64,000 nucleotides of DNA from a virus. Made by a program: the position numbers and the translations under genes. This document shows, piece after piece, positions 31,581 to 40,001 of the stretch. The stretch lies in IMG/VR virus record IMGVR_UViG_3300036770_000417, positions 1 through 64,000 of that record; one strand, 5' to 3'. The notes beneath the pieces were generated by a model. It worked only from the letters and a program-made list of their open reading frames with translations, was not told where the DNA came from and ran no database searches. Numbering within the stretch: the first letter of the stretch is position 1; each line of letters opens with the position of its first letter.

Positions 31581-33427
31581 CAGCGACGACCATCAGGCCG
31601 AATGTCGAGGCGAGGATTACCCAGCTGCCAGCGCACGCCCAGCGCCGTAGACTCAACCTTGATGGCGAGCTGTCGCCCACGTACCCGGACGTAGACCTGC
31701 CCGGTGAAGGCTTCGATAGGCACCGTCGTAGTGCGCGTAACGGTCGCAGCGTCTGTGCCGCCGACGGACGCGGGGGAGGTGTATCCCGACCCTGCGTTGA
31801 CCATCGGGAGGAGCGTCATAGTCATGCTGGGAGAGGCTACGTCCGAGCCGTCAAACGTCACGTCTGGCAGCACACGCCACAGGAAGGAGAACTTGTCGCC
31901 GTTGTCGAGGTCGAACGGCGAGGACGAGATGAACGCATGGATAGCCGCCGGGGTGCCGGTGGTGTTGTCGTCGTTGCCCTCCTCGTGGTTGACGAGGTTG
32001 TTCTGGTAGGTGGCGGCCAGCGGGTAGTTACGCAGGCCCGAGTCCAGCCACGCGGTGCGCCCGAGCTCGCCGTAGTACCAGACGTTCTCCATGTAGTTGT
32101 AGACTACATACCGGTCATTTTCGGTGGAGCCGGCGGAGCAGTAGAACCACCACACTTCGTGGTATGCCTCGCTGGTCCCTGCAGTGACCTGTAGATACTG
32201 GGAGGTGTTCATGTTGTCGAAGACGAAGCGCCGCAGGTCAGACGGCAGCGGCTGCGCGCGACCGTCGTAGCGGTAGAACTTATCCTTACCCATCCAGTAG
32301 GCGACGCCGTTTGCGTACGCCACGGCGTTCTGCGACGCGATAGAGATGTTCTCGCCGACAAGCTGCGCGGCCCACACCCCAGCCCCTGCACCGACATATT
32401 GGAGCGAGTACAGGCTGGAGTCGGTCCACACGAGGACTTCCTGTCGAGACTGCGCCGCGGTCACGATCTCGGAACCCCGAGACAGCCGCAGGTCGCCCGC
32501 TTGGTTTGTCGCAGCCGGAGTCCAGTTAGCCGCGTCTTCTTGGTCCGACCAGCGGATTAACATCGGGTCCTGTGTACCACTACCAAGTTCGTTGCACCCG
32601 AACGCGAACACGAACCGGCTGATGTCAGACACGAGTATGTGGTTCTGCACCGTGGGTGTGTTTGACGCGCCTCCAAGCGCCGACAGCGCGATAGCGCGCG
32701 TAGCCAGCCCGCCAGTCGCATCCCAGTAGTATATCTGGCCGCCGCGCGGCCCGAAGACGAGGTCCTCACCAAAGTTAGCTTGGCTCCACAACCGCAGCGC
32801 GTCGGTGGAAGATGTGCCGACACCCCACGTGCCAGAGCCCCATGAGGACGAACCCCAGCCGGTCAACGGTACCGTGAACGCCGGGCCGACATTGATCTGA
32901 TAGGCGGCGGTTACCGTGCCACCCCCCGTAGCCGTGCTCGACGCCGGGGTACCTGCGTCGATGGTATAGGTCGTGCCGCTGGAGTAGCTAATCTGGTACT
33001 CGCCGTTGAGCGTAAGGCCCCCTACGGCGGTAGCCCCGCTGAAGGTGACGAAGTCTCCGTCAATGTAGCCGCCAGCGGCGTCTGTAACGTCAACCAGCGG
33101 CGAGCCCGATGTGGTCGAGAACGGGTCGACTAGCGTCTCGGTGTCCCGCAGGGGGGTGATGTCGTAGTAGGAGCCCCCCTGATTCAGGTAGAACTTGAGG
33201 TTAGTGCCGACACCAATGAGATTCTGCGAGCCGAGGGTAACCCAATTCCATAGCGATCTGCACACGCCGAGGTATGTGTCCGCGGATATACGCGTCCAGC
33301 CCCCGATCTTTTCGGGGGAGCCCTGACGGAACCGAATCTTGTCGCACTCGTACCAGCGGCCTTCGTTGGTGTACCGCGTGTTCTCGCGGTTGACTCCGGG
33401 CGCTAGGCGTACCTTCTGCAGCGGCAT
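31580..33427 (-). CDS. tail nozzle-like protein (P22 gp10/T7 gp12 type)
   Basis: A 615-residue beta-rich protein. The opening MPLQKVRLAPGVNRENTRYT, followed by a CDKIRFRQG segment, is characteristic of the packaged-DNA stabilisation/nozzle proteins of short-tailed phages. Many beta-propeller-like repeats with WSD and YDG turns run through the middle (VWTDSSLYSLQYVG, KFYRYDG). It likely closes the tail channel below the connectors. Its neighbours are virion proteins and the lysis cassette. Confidence 0.75.
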   Translation of the reverse strand: MPLQKVRLAPGVNRENTRYTNEGRWYECDKIRFRQGSPEKIGGWTRISADTYLGVCRSLWNWVTLGSQNLIGVGTNLKFYLNQGGSYYDITPLRDTETLVDPFSTTSGSPLVDVTDAAGGYIDGDFVTFSGATAVGGLTLNGEYQISYSSGTTYTIDAGTPASSTATGGGTVTAAYQINVGPAFTVPLTGWGSSSWGSGTWGVGTSSTDALRLWSQANFGEDLVFGPRGGQIYYWDATGGLATRAIALSALGGASNTPTVQNHILVSDISRFVFAFGCNELGSGTQDPMLIRWSDQEDAANWTPAATNQAGDLRLSRGSEIVTAAQSRQEVLVWTDSSLYSLQYVGAGAGVWAAQLVGENISIASQNAVAYANGVAYWMGKDKFYRYDGRAQPLPSDLRRFVFDNMNTSQYLQVTAGTSEAYHEVWWFYCSAGSTENDRYVVYNYMENVWYYGELGRTAWLDSGLRNYPLAATYQNNLVNHEEGNDDNTTGTPAAIHAFISSSPFDLDNGDKFSFLWRVLPDVTFDGSDVASPSMTMTLLPMVNAGSGYTSPASVGGTDAATVTRTTTVPIEAFTGQVYVRVRGRQLAIKVESTALGVRWQLGNPRLDIRPDGRR

Positions 33428-33435
33428 GGCTTACC

Positions 33436-33648
33436 TCAATTAACGGCCCCCAGCATGGGCGGGAGGGCGGTAACCTGCACGGTAGCGTTGCGCCGTAGCT
33501 CAAGGTCTGCGCCGCAGGCAGCACACTTTGCAGCGGCTAGCTCCTCAGCGGCGAGGTCGTAGCCACAGCTACTACAAACGATGTCTACCGTGTGCGTAGG
33601 CTGCACCGTGCCGTCTTCGGCGATGTCAGGCTTGTGGGCGATACGCAT
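33436..33648 (-). CDS. small zinc-ribbon protein
   Basis: A 70-residue protein with two Cys pairs (CSSCGYD and CAACGAD), a classic zinc ribbon. ATG 33648 is preferred because AGAGGAG lies at proper spacing; a GTG at 33654 is too close to it. Function unknown. It is placed between lysis and nozzle genes. Confidence 0.6.
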   Translation of the reverse strand: MRIAHKPDIAEDGTVQPTHTVDIVCSSCGYDLAAEELAAAKCAACGADLELRRNATVQVTALPPMLGAVN

Positions 33649-33670
33649 GTGCACTCCTCTGATGCCGGGG

Positions 33671-33892
33671 TTATTGGGCGCAGCCTACATCAAGTTGTGC
33701 GATCAGGTAAGCACCGGTCATCACCGATTTTGGCCCGCCATCTTCATAGAGCGCCCCGGCGTGGGCCGTGCGACTGTCCTTGGTTGCGTCGCAGATAGCG
33801 TTACTGCTTTGAACGGTCGTGCAACCAACCGCGAGCGACGTCCACACTGCTAGGGCGATCCACTTCGTCGATCCGCTTCCGAGTGTCCACAT
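33671..33892 (-). CDS. o-spanin (Rz1-like lipoprotein)
   Basis: A 73-residue protein with a signal sequence ending in a lipobox LAVGC, so that Cys24 would be lipidated and outer-membrane-anchored. The first 92 nt overlap the i-spanin gene in another frame, the typical Rz/Rz1 arrangement. It would join with the i-spanin across the periplasm to disrupt the outer membrane at lysis. Confidence 0.7.
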   Translation of the reverse strand: MWTLGSGSTKWIALAVWTSLAVGCTTVQSSNAICDATKDSRTAHAGALYEDGGPKSVMTGAYLIAQLDVGCAQ

Positions 33893-34016
33893 AGCTTTCG
33901 GCCTCCTTGCGCTTGGCGTCAGCCTGAGCCGATTTTCTGCCACCAAACCATGTTGCTGCTAGAGCCATGACGAAAACGCCAACCGCCGTAGCCCACAGCT
34001 GGAGGCGCAACATCAT
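33801..34016 (-). CDS. i-spanin (Rz-like)
   Basis: A 71-residue protein: N-terminal transmembrane segment (LQLWATAVGVFVMALAATWF) followed by a charged coiled-coil periplasmic part (SAQADAKRKEAESYVDTRKR). The short length and the overlapping lipoprotein gene mark it as an inner-membrane spanin. Tandem ATGs at 34016 and 34013 overlap the endolysin stop. Confidence 0.7.
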   Translation of the reverse strand: MMLRLQLWATAVGVFVMALAATWFGGRKSAQADAKRKEAESYVDTRKRIDEVDRPSSVDVARGWLHDRSKQ

Positions 34017-34693
34017 CTGACACCTTCCGCGAACTTCTTGATCCGCTCGCGCATGACCCATGCTGCAGCGAGAATGACGATGCCCGCAAAGATCAGCGCG
34101 ACGAGCTGCGCCGTCCCGTCAAGCGCGCCGACCGCAGCGATGCCAGCACCTGCACCCGAAGCAATCTGCACTGCCGACGCCTGCACTGTCGTGGACTGCG
34201 CTACGCTCTCTCTGGGCACATCCGGCGCGGGGGGCCGCGGCTCATCATAGTCTTTCAGGAACAGGGCAACTTCCGCCTCACGGCGGCGCACAAGGCCACG
34301 CAGAACCTTCCCACCCGCTTTGTTGAACCACGCCATCGCCTCGGCGCAGCCCATCATGTCTCCAGCGTTCCACCGCTTGAGAGCCGTGGACTTCGCGAAG
34401 GCCGGCACACCGATGTTGTATGCCAGCGAGACAAATGCGCCGAACTGATGCGGGTTCGGTTGCTGCTTGAGAAGGGGTAGGACTTCCGCGGCAAACGTCT
34501 CAAGGCCGAGGGTCAGCATCTCCTCGGCCTGCTTCTTCGTCCACTTGTCACCCATCTTCACGCCGGGGCCATAGCCCGCACGGTTCGTGTAGCCATAGCC
34601 GATGGTGACAACGCCAGCAGGGTCGAAGTAGGCATCAAGCCGCAGGCCCTCGAACTCCTTGACGAGATCAATCGCTTCTTGGGGTAGCTTCAT
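34013..34693 (-). CDS. endolysin, GH24 lysozyme with C-terminal membrane segment
   Basis: A 226-residue T4-type lysozyme with the E-x8-D-x5-T triad E15, D24, T30 in KEFEGLRLDAYFDPAGVVTI. The muramidase domain ends near residue 150. A Pro-rich linker (EPRPPAPDVP) leads to a hydrophobic segment near 195-215 (VALIFAGIVILAAAWVM) with a basic end. That added membrane segment is unusual for GH24 phage enzymes and may tether the protein or act holin-like. Confidence 0.85.
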   Translation of the reverse strand: MKLPQEAIDLVKEFEGLRLDAYFDPAGVVTIGYGYTNRAGYGPGVKMGDKWTKKQAEEMLTLGLETFAAEVLPLLKQQPNPHQFGAFVSLAYNIGVPAFAKSTALKRWNAGDMMGCAEAMAWFNKAGGKVLRGLVRRREAEVALFLKDYDEPRPPAPDVPRESVAQSTTVQASAVQIASGAGAGIAAVGALDGTAQLVALIFAGIVILAAAWVMRERIKKFAEGVR

Positions 34694-34926
34694 TTTCTCA
34701 ACGCCTGCTCTATGCTGTCCAGCTTCGCAAAGACCGCCTTGAAGTTTTCGCGCATCTCCTTGAACTCGCGGTCATGCGCGGTCTTCTGCTCGGACATGGT
34801 TGCACGGATGACAGCGATCTCGGTCTCGTGCCGCTGCTGCCTGTTGAACATGAAGATCACGAAGCCGGTAACCGGCGCGACGATCCACTTCATTACCGTA
34901 TCGAGTAGTTCCATGCCCGGCCTCAT
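34690..34926 (-). CDS. putative holin-like small membrane protein
   Basis: A 78-residue protein: one hydrophobic segment (VMKWIVAPVTGFVIFMF, about 11-27) followed by a long charged coiled coil (HDREFKEMRENFKAVFAKLD). It sits directly before the endolysin in the transcript with ATGA overlaps on both sides, the usual place for a holin. With a single membrane span it could instead be a lysis accessory. Confidence 0.55.
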   Translation of the reverse strand: MRPGMELLDTVMKWIVAPVTGFVIFMFNRQQRHETEIAVIRATMSEQKTAHDREFKEMRENFKAVFAKLDSIEQALRK

Positions 34927-35669
34927 GTGGCTGTAACGCGTTCTATGTCGTCCTCAACACATTCGAGGCCGTACTGGATTTCGACTACCCGCAGAATCTC
35001 GTCGAACGGGTTAGCGAGACAATGCCACGAACCGCAGTCGATTTCCACAGCATCATGCTGAGATAACACAGCGATGTCACCGTCAAGGCAAACTACCGCC
35101 CGTCCCTCCGCGATGTGCCAATGCTCCGAGCGGTAGCGATGCCGCTGCATACTCAGTTTCTGCCCCGGCTCCACGACGAGTTCCTTGACCTTCACGCCCG
35201 GTGCCTCATGCAGCACGCGGTAATGGCCCCATAGCTTCTCGACAGTCGGAGCCTGCCACTCGCGCAGTATCCACGACGACGAGTTCTGCTTGTCCTCACC
35301 GCCGACGCCGAAGACGAAGGTGACGCCCTTGGCTGTCATCTCGGGGATGTTGTCGCGCGTCCTGTCACCCCCGTTGGCGAAGATCAGCTTGTCCTCTGGA
35401 TACATCTCACGGACCGCATCAATCAACCGCAGGGCGGTGCCATCCTTGTCGTCAAACGAAATAGCCGCATCGACGCAGCCCAGCGCACGGATAATCGACA
35501 GCCGCTCTTGCAGGGGCATGAAGGCGCGACCCTTCTTGCAGATCAGCCACCCATCTGAATTGACGCCAACCACCAGCCTGTCGCCCAGCTTCGCAGCCGC
35601 CGTGAGATAGGCGATGTGGCCGCTGTGCAGAGGATCGAAGCCGCCGCTGACGATCACCGTTCTAGGCAT
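34923..35669 (-). CDS. cytidylyltransferase-like domain fused to a sugar-isomerase-type cupin
   Basis: A 248-residue fusion. Residues 1-140 are a nucleotidyltransferase of the HxGH class (VSGGFDPLHSGHIAYL), like glycerol-3-phosphate/HldE cytidylyltransferases. Residues ~145-245 form a cupin with the signature of type II mannose-6-phosphate isomerases (GHYRVLHEAPGVKVKEL, SMQRHRYRSEHWHIAEG). It would activate and adjust a sugar for cell-surface glycans. It overlaps the DUF6165 gene and the holin-like gene. Confidence 0.8.
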   Translation of the reverse strand: MPRTVIVSGGFDPLHSGHIAYLTAAAKLGDRLVVGVNSDGWLICKKGRAFMPLQERLSIIRALGCVDAAISFDDKDGTALRLIDAVREMYPEDKLIFANGGDRTRDNIPEMTAKGVTFVFGVGGEDKQNSSSWILREWQAPTVEKLWGHYRVLHEAPGVKVKELVVEPGQKLSMQRHRYRSEHWHIAEGRAVVCLDGDIAVLSQHDAVEIDCGSWHCLANPFDEILRVVEIQYGLECVEDDIERVTAT

Positions 35670-36024
35670 ACGATTTCTCCTCGATCAGTGTAGACCTGCT
35701 CGCGACATTGATTCGCCGTTTGATGTCAGCACGCTTGTCGTTTGTGATGTAGACCGAGCGCGCTAGCGCGATAAACTCGTCGTCGAACTCCTGCCGCTTT
35801 TCCTTCACCCTGATCCGATCTTCGATCTCCCACAGTTGGGTGTTGACAGCCTTTAGCTCCGCCTCCAGCTCCGCGTGCCGAGAGTAGCGGGCTACCTCCG
35901 AGAGATAGCCCAGCTCTTTCTTTACGTTCGCCAGCTTGCTCGCGTCGGTGATGCGCTCGGACTTGATCTGCAAGATGCTGATCTTGTCGAGAACCTCACC
36001 GACGCTAACAGGGACCTCAAGCAT
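35662..36024 (-). CDS. DUF6165 family protein
   Basis: A 120-residue helical protein. EVPVSVGEVLDKISILQIKS, LWEIEDRI, FIALARSVYITNDKRADIKR and the STLIEEKSY ending match DUF6165. Bacterial members sit among polysaccharide and LPS genes, and the glycosyltransferase-like and cytidylyltransferase neighbours here repeat that context. Biochemical function unknown. Confidence 0.8.
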   Translation of the reverse strand: MLEVPVSVGEVLDKISILQIKSERITDASKLANVKKELGYLSEVARYSRHAELEAELKAVNTQLWEIEDRIRVKEKRQEFDDEFIALARSVYITNDKRADIKRRINVASRSTLIEEKSYA

Positions 36025-36226
36025 GGGCAGCGATGGCGTCGTTGAACGGCTTCATGTCGAAGCCAGCGGGCCACTCTTTCGCCACCTGAATCTTGAGGTG
36101 ATCGACGTTGCGCTGCACGGTGCCCGCCCAGTCCTCATCGCTGTCGCCTTCGGGCTTGCCCTTGTTGAGCAGGTTCACGCTGTCCATCGCAGCGTTGTAG
36201 GTGCCTTGCCAGTTCTCTTCAGTCAT
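36017..36226 (-). CDS. small protein, unknown function
   Basis: A 69-residue acidic helical protein between the glycosyltransferase-like and DUF6165 genes, overlapping the latter by 8 nt. It has no recognised motif beyond a probable helix pair (WQGTYNAAMDSVNLL). Confidence 0.5.
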   Translation of the reverse strand: MTEENWQGTYNAAMDSVNLLNKGKPEGDSDEDWAGTVQRNVDHLKIQVAKEWPAGFDMKPFNDAIAAHA

Positions 36227-36237
36227 TGTCGCTCTCC

Positions 36238-37143
36238 TTAAGCGGTTAAACAGTAGGTGTTGATCGGCTTGTTCTCGATCTTCACCGTCAGTGCCGAATA
36301 TGCCTCAACCACGCTGCGCGGATCAACCAGCACGTTGCGCGGATCGGCAGGATCGAACTTCCGTGCATCCCACTTCTTGCCCATGTGGAACTGCATGTTG
36401 GTGTTGTGGCCGTAGCCGAACTGCGTCGGCGGGGTGCTGCCCCAGATCACGACACCGCGCTTCTGTGCCGATGCCGAGAAGTGTTGCAGGCTGCTGTCGA
36501 TGCCGATGAAGCCTTCAGCGCCCTTTAGCATCTCGTGGACCACGGCCCAATGCTCGGCGCACTTGATCGCACCAGCGTAGCCCGGCTCGTTAGGCAGGGT
36601 GCAGTCGATGATCGCCACGTTGGGATAGGCCGCACGAAGGTGGCTGACGACTTGCTGAGCCAGATAGGCCGGATAGTTGCGGCCCGGATTGTGGCTCGCG
36701 TAGCCGTTGTTCGGGGACCAGCCGACAGGTGTCTGCCCGCCGGTAAACTGCACCATCATGTATTTGCCGGTGATGCCGTTCTGCTCCAGCCACTTGTCGG
36801 CGCGTTCCTTCAGGTGGCTCGTATATAGCTTCGGAGCCATCGCCTTGTCGTATTCGACGCCGAACAGTTCGCAGTAGGACTCGATCAGGTGCTGCTTGCC
36901 CAGAGCGAAGTTGCTCTTGTAAGGCTCGCAGTAGAAGATGTTGTCCGAGCGCATGATGCGCGGATCGTTCAGCGGCAGCGACTGCTCGTAGGCCATCGCC
37001 ACGTCGGGGTTGAAGGCGAACACGTCGATGTAGGGCGTGTAAATCTGGATCGCCTCACCAGCCTTCTCGGCCAGCTTGGGGATCAGAGCGGTGAACGCCG
37101 TGCATTTGCCGATGCCGCCTTCGATGACGTAGGTGTTAAGCAT
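36238..37143 (-). CDS. glycosyltransferase family 9-like protein
   Basis: A 301-residue protein from ATG 37143, with GGAGGCG upstream (a TTG at 37149 is less likely). The N-terminal Gly-rich loop EGGIGKCTAFTALIPKL and the C-terminal GIDSSLQHFSASAQKRGVVI followed by WGSTPP resemble heptosyltransferase-type (GT-B, family 9) enzymes. It may transfer a sugar to host LPS or to a virion protein. It overlaps the end of the tail-fibre gene. Confidence 0.65.
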   Translation of the reverse strand: MLNTYVIEGGIGKCTAFTALIPKLAEKAGEAIQIYTPYIDVFAFNPDVAMAYEQSLPLNDPRIMRSDNIFYCEPYKSNFALGKQHLIESYCELFGVEYDKAMAPKLYTSHLKERADKWLEQNGITGKYMMVQFTGGQTPVGWSPNNGYASHNPGRNYPAYLAQQVVSHLRAAYPNVAIIDCTLPNEPGYAGAIKCAEHWAVVHEMLKGAEGFIGIDSSLQHFSASAQKRGVVIWGSTPPTQFGYGHNTNMQFHMGKKWDARKFDPADPRNVLVDPRSVVEAYSALTVKIENKPINTYCLTA

Positions 37144-39958
37144 TCTCAAGCGCCTCCAAGCGCGCGGTCAGGGTTTCGACCTGAGCCGTTAGTTCTTGTA
37201 TCGCCTTCACCAGCACGGGGATCAAGTGCGCTTCGGTGTATTGCAACTTGTCCGGGTTGTCGGCGCTGATGATGACGGGATCGTCACCTTCGAGCGGCAG
37301 GACTTCTTGTGCAAGGAAGCCATAGCGGCGCTTGCCGTCTGTCTCGTCGCTCTCGCGGCCCTTGCGGAACTGATACTCGGTCGGCTTGAGAGCGCGCACA
37401 AAGTCCAGACCATGCTCGATGGGGCGGAAGCATGTCTTGTCGCGGCAGTCCGATGTAGCCGTCCACGCGATCTTGATGAGAGCGCAGGTGTGGTCGTCAT
37501 TCCCCATGACGATGTAGTTGCACTCGGTGGTGATGTTGCAGATGCCTTCGGGCGTAGAGCCTGTGCGGCCTGCGTTGCGGCCGATGCCGATGTTGTTGTT
37601 GCCTGTGGCATTGAGGAATGCCGCACTGCCGATGGCGACGTTGTTAAATCCGGTTACAACCGCGCCAAGGGCTGAGTTACCAACGGCGACGTTTTGGCAC
37701 CCTGTTGTGTTGCAGGACATCACAGAAGCGCCCAGTCCCGAGTTGTTAGGCCCTGTTGTAGTTACATTAAGCGCAGCGTTGCCGACAGCCACATTGCCGT
37801 CTGCTGTTGTACTAGAGGAAAGTGCCGATCTCCCAAGCGCAGTATTACCCGTACCTGTCGTGCTAGAGGTTAGTGCGCCTTGCCCTGTTGCTGTGTTATT
37901 ACATCCCGTCGTATTCAGCCTCAGACTGCAAGCCCCAACCGCAGTATTACTCGTCCCCGTCGTCGTACAAAGCGCAGCCTGAAAGCCTACGGCCACGTTG
38001 TTCATGTCAGCGTTGCCGGAGGGGTTTTGGTTGCGGAGGGCATCGTAGCCTAGCGCAGTAGATTGGTCACCCTCTACGTTGGAGAGAAGGGCGTTGGTGC
38101 CCACCGCAGTGTTGAGTGTGCCCGTGGTGTTACTGAAAAGTGCGTTGACGCCAGAGGCAGTGTTGTTGCTGCCCGTGGTGTTGGAAAAGAGGGCGCTGAC
38201 GCCAGAGGCGGTGTTGTCGCCGCCCGTGGTGTTTAAGCGAAGGGCTTGGAGGCCGGTGGCGGTGTTCTGACAACCAGTGGTGTTCAGCCTAAGCGAACAC
38301 GCCCCAACAGCCGTATTATTGCACCCCGTCGTCGTACACAACGCAGCCTGATAGCCTACGGCTACGTTGTTCATGCCCACGTTGCCGGAGGGGTTTTGGT
38401 TTAGAAGCGCGGAGTGGCCGACGGCTACGGAATTGCCGCCTTCTTGGTTAGCGTTGAGGGCATCTCTGCCCACAGCGGTGTTAAATACACCAACAGTATT
38501 TGAACAAAGGGCGTTACTGCCTACAGCTACGTTTTGAAGCCCTGTAGTGTTATTCCGAAGTGCTGAAGACCCGATAGCTGTGTTGAAGTTGCCTGTTGTA
38601 TTCGCCGCTAGCGCGCAATGACCAGCCGCGACCCCAAAACAACCGCTCGTATTCGCCGTCAGCGCACAAGCCCCAACCGCTGTATTGCTTGCCCCAGTCA
38701 GCCCAGCATCATCCAGCGCCTGATCCCCCAGCGCCACGTTGTTCGTGCCAACAGGATAGTTCCCGTCCAGCTTGATCGTGCCGCCGTCGAACGAGACGTT
38801 CCCCGTCGCCGTGAGCGTCGTGAACGTACCAGCAGCGGCGGTGCCGCCACCGATTGTCGTCCCGTCAATCGTCCCGCCGTTGATGTCAATCGTCGTGACT
38901 GTGCCGCCGTTCGAGACCGTAGCACCCGTGAAGTTGATCGTGCCGTTCGCCGTGACGTTGGTGAACGTAGCCGCCGCAGCCGAAGCGCCACCAATAACCG
39001 TGCCGTCGATGGTCCCGCCGTCGATGTCGACCTTCGAGATGTCCACCTCGCCCGTGCCGTTGGGCGTGATCGCGATGTTCCCGCTCGCACCGTCGTAGAT
39101 ACGGATCGTCCCGCTGTTCGTCCCGGCGTTCGTGTTGAGGATCAAGTCCCCCGTGCCGTTGGTCGTGACAGTCACATCCGCGTTGCTGTCGCCAACCCGA
39201 ACCGTGTCCGCGTCCAGTTGCACGTCGCCCGTGCCGTTCGGCGCAAGAACGATGTTGCCGTTCGCGTCCGTCGAGCTGATCGTGTTGCCGTTCAGGCTCA
39301 GATTGTCCACGTTGATGAGCGTAGCAGCCGTGCTCGCGCCGATGCTGACACCGTCAATCGTCCCGCCGTTGATGTCCGCAGTTGTTAAAACAACCGACGA
39401 GAACGTGACAACGCCGGTGGAGTCGGCGATGCTGCCTGCGGCCGTGCCATCCTTCGCCTTGATGTTCGTGACCTCAAGGTTTGTCGTATCCACCGTGGTA
39501 GAGTTTACCGTGGTGATGTTGCCGGTTGTCGAGTCGAGCGTAGCGATGCTCGTGACCGCCTCTACGACGTTAGTGCCATCGCAGAAGACAAACTTGGTCT
39601 GGCCGTTGGCGATAGCCACACCGGTGCCCGCGGACGTCTTGATCGTAATCGTCTGACCTGCGGCGTTCTTGACGATGTAAATCTTGGTCGCTGTGGGGCA
39701 GATCACCTCGCCCGCACCCGTGAGCTGAACACCCGTATCAGTAAGCTCCAGCATCGCGCAGCGCGACTCGGATGTCGTACCGTTCGCCGTAGTCAGCGTA
39801 TGCGCATTGGCGGTCCAGCTGTTGATGACCGCGCGGCCTGCAACCGCCTCTTCGACCATGGAGGTGATGTTGTCGTTTACGACAGTACCCCACGTACCGC
39901 TGAGCTCGCCAGTGGTCGGAAGCGCAAGTTTCAGAATCGACGTGTATTGCGTAGCCAT
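37136..39958 (-). CDS. tail fibre with beta-roll repeats and S74 self-chaperone
   Basis: A 940-residue protein. The N-terminus (MATQYTSILKLALPTTGELS) is of the kind that anchors phage fibres. Then come IDGGTIDGTTIGG-like repeats, and from about residue 416 to 786 many copies of NTAVGxxxLxxNTTG, a YadA-like beta-roll rich in Cys (GCQNTATG). Residues about 835-940 form a peptidase S74/intramolecular chaperone domain: TSDCRDKTCF, EHGLDFVRALKPTEYQF, YGFLAQEV and a coiled-coil end. The fibre trimerises with the help of this domain and binds the host receptor. Confidence 0.85.
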   Translation of the reverse strand: MATQYTSILKLALPTTGELSGTWGTVVNDNITSMVEEAVAGRAVINSWTANAHTLTTANGTTSESRCAMLELTDTGVQLTGAGEVICPTATKIYIVKNAAGQTITIKTSAGTGVAIANGQTKFVFCDGTNVVEAVTSIATLDSTTGNITTVNSTTVDTTNLEVTNIKAKDGTAAGSIADSTGVVTFSSVVLTTADINGGTIDGVSIGASTAATLINVDNLSLNGNTISSTDANGNIVLAPNGTGDVQLDADTVRVGDSNADVTVTTNGTGDLILNTNAGTNSGTIRIYDGASGNIAITPNGTGEVDISKVDIDGGTIDGTVIGGASAAAATFTNVTANGTINFTGATVSNGGTVTTIDINGGTIDGTTIGGGTAAAGTFTTLTATGNVSFDGGTIKLDGNYPVGTNNVALGDQALDDAGLTGASNTAVGACALTANTSGCFGVAAGHCALAANTTGNFNTAIGSSALRNNTTGLQNVAVGSNALCSNTVGVFNTAVGRDALNANQEGGNSVAVGHSALLNQNPSGNVGMNNVAVGYQAALCTTTGCNNTAVGACSLRLNTTGCQNTATGLQALRLNTTGGDNTASGVSALFSNTTGSNNTASGVNALFSNTTGTLNTAVGTNALLSNVEGDQSTALGYDALRNQNPSGNADMNNVAVGFQAALCTTTGTSNTAVGACSLRLNTTGCNNTATGQGALTSSTTGTGNTALGRSALSSSTTADGNVAVGNAALNVTTTGPNNSGLGASVMSCNTTGCQNVAVGNSALGAVVTGFNNVAIGSAAFLNATGNNNIGIGRNAGRTGSTPEGICNITTECNYIVMGNDDHTCALIKIAWTATSDCRDKTCFRPIEHGLDFVRALKPTEYQFRKGRESDETDGKRRYGFLAQEVLPLEGDDPVIISADNPDKLQYTEAHLIPVLVKAIQELTAQVETLTARLEALENA
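37600..38710 (-). repeat. NTAVG-type fibre repeats
   Basis: Tandem imperfect coding repeats for the beta-roll of the tail fibre. They also create long open frames on the opposite strand, which are shadows. Confidence 0.8.
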
Positions 39959-40001
39959 GGCGAGACCTCCTAGGTCAAAGCGGCAGTTTCAGGTGCACAA
40001 C

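Noticed and set aside
37518-39656. Several long plus-strand frames opposite the tail fibre
   Set aside because: They arise from the repeated fibre codons and read as Val/Pro/Thr runs with no start signals.
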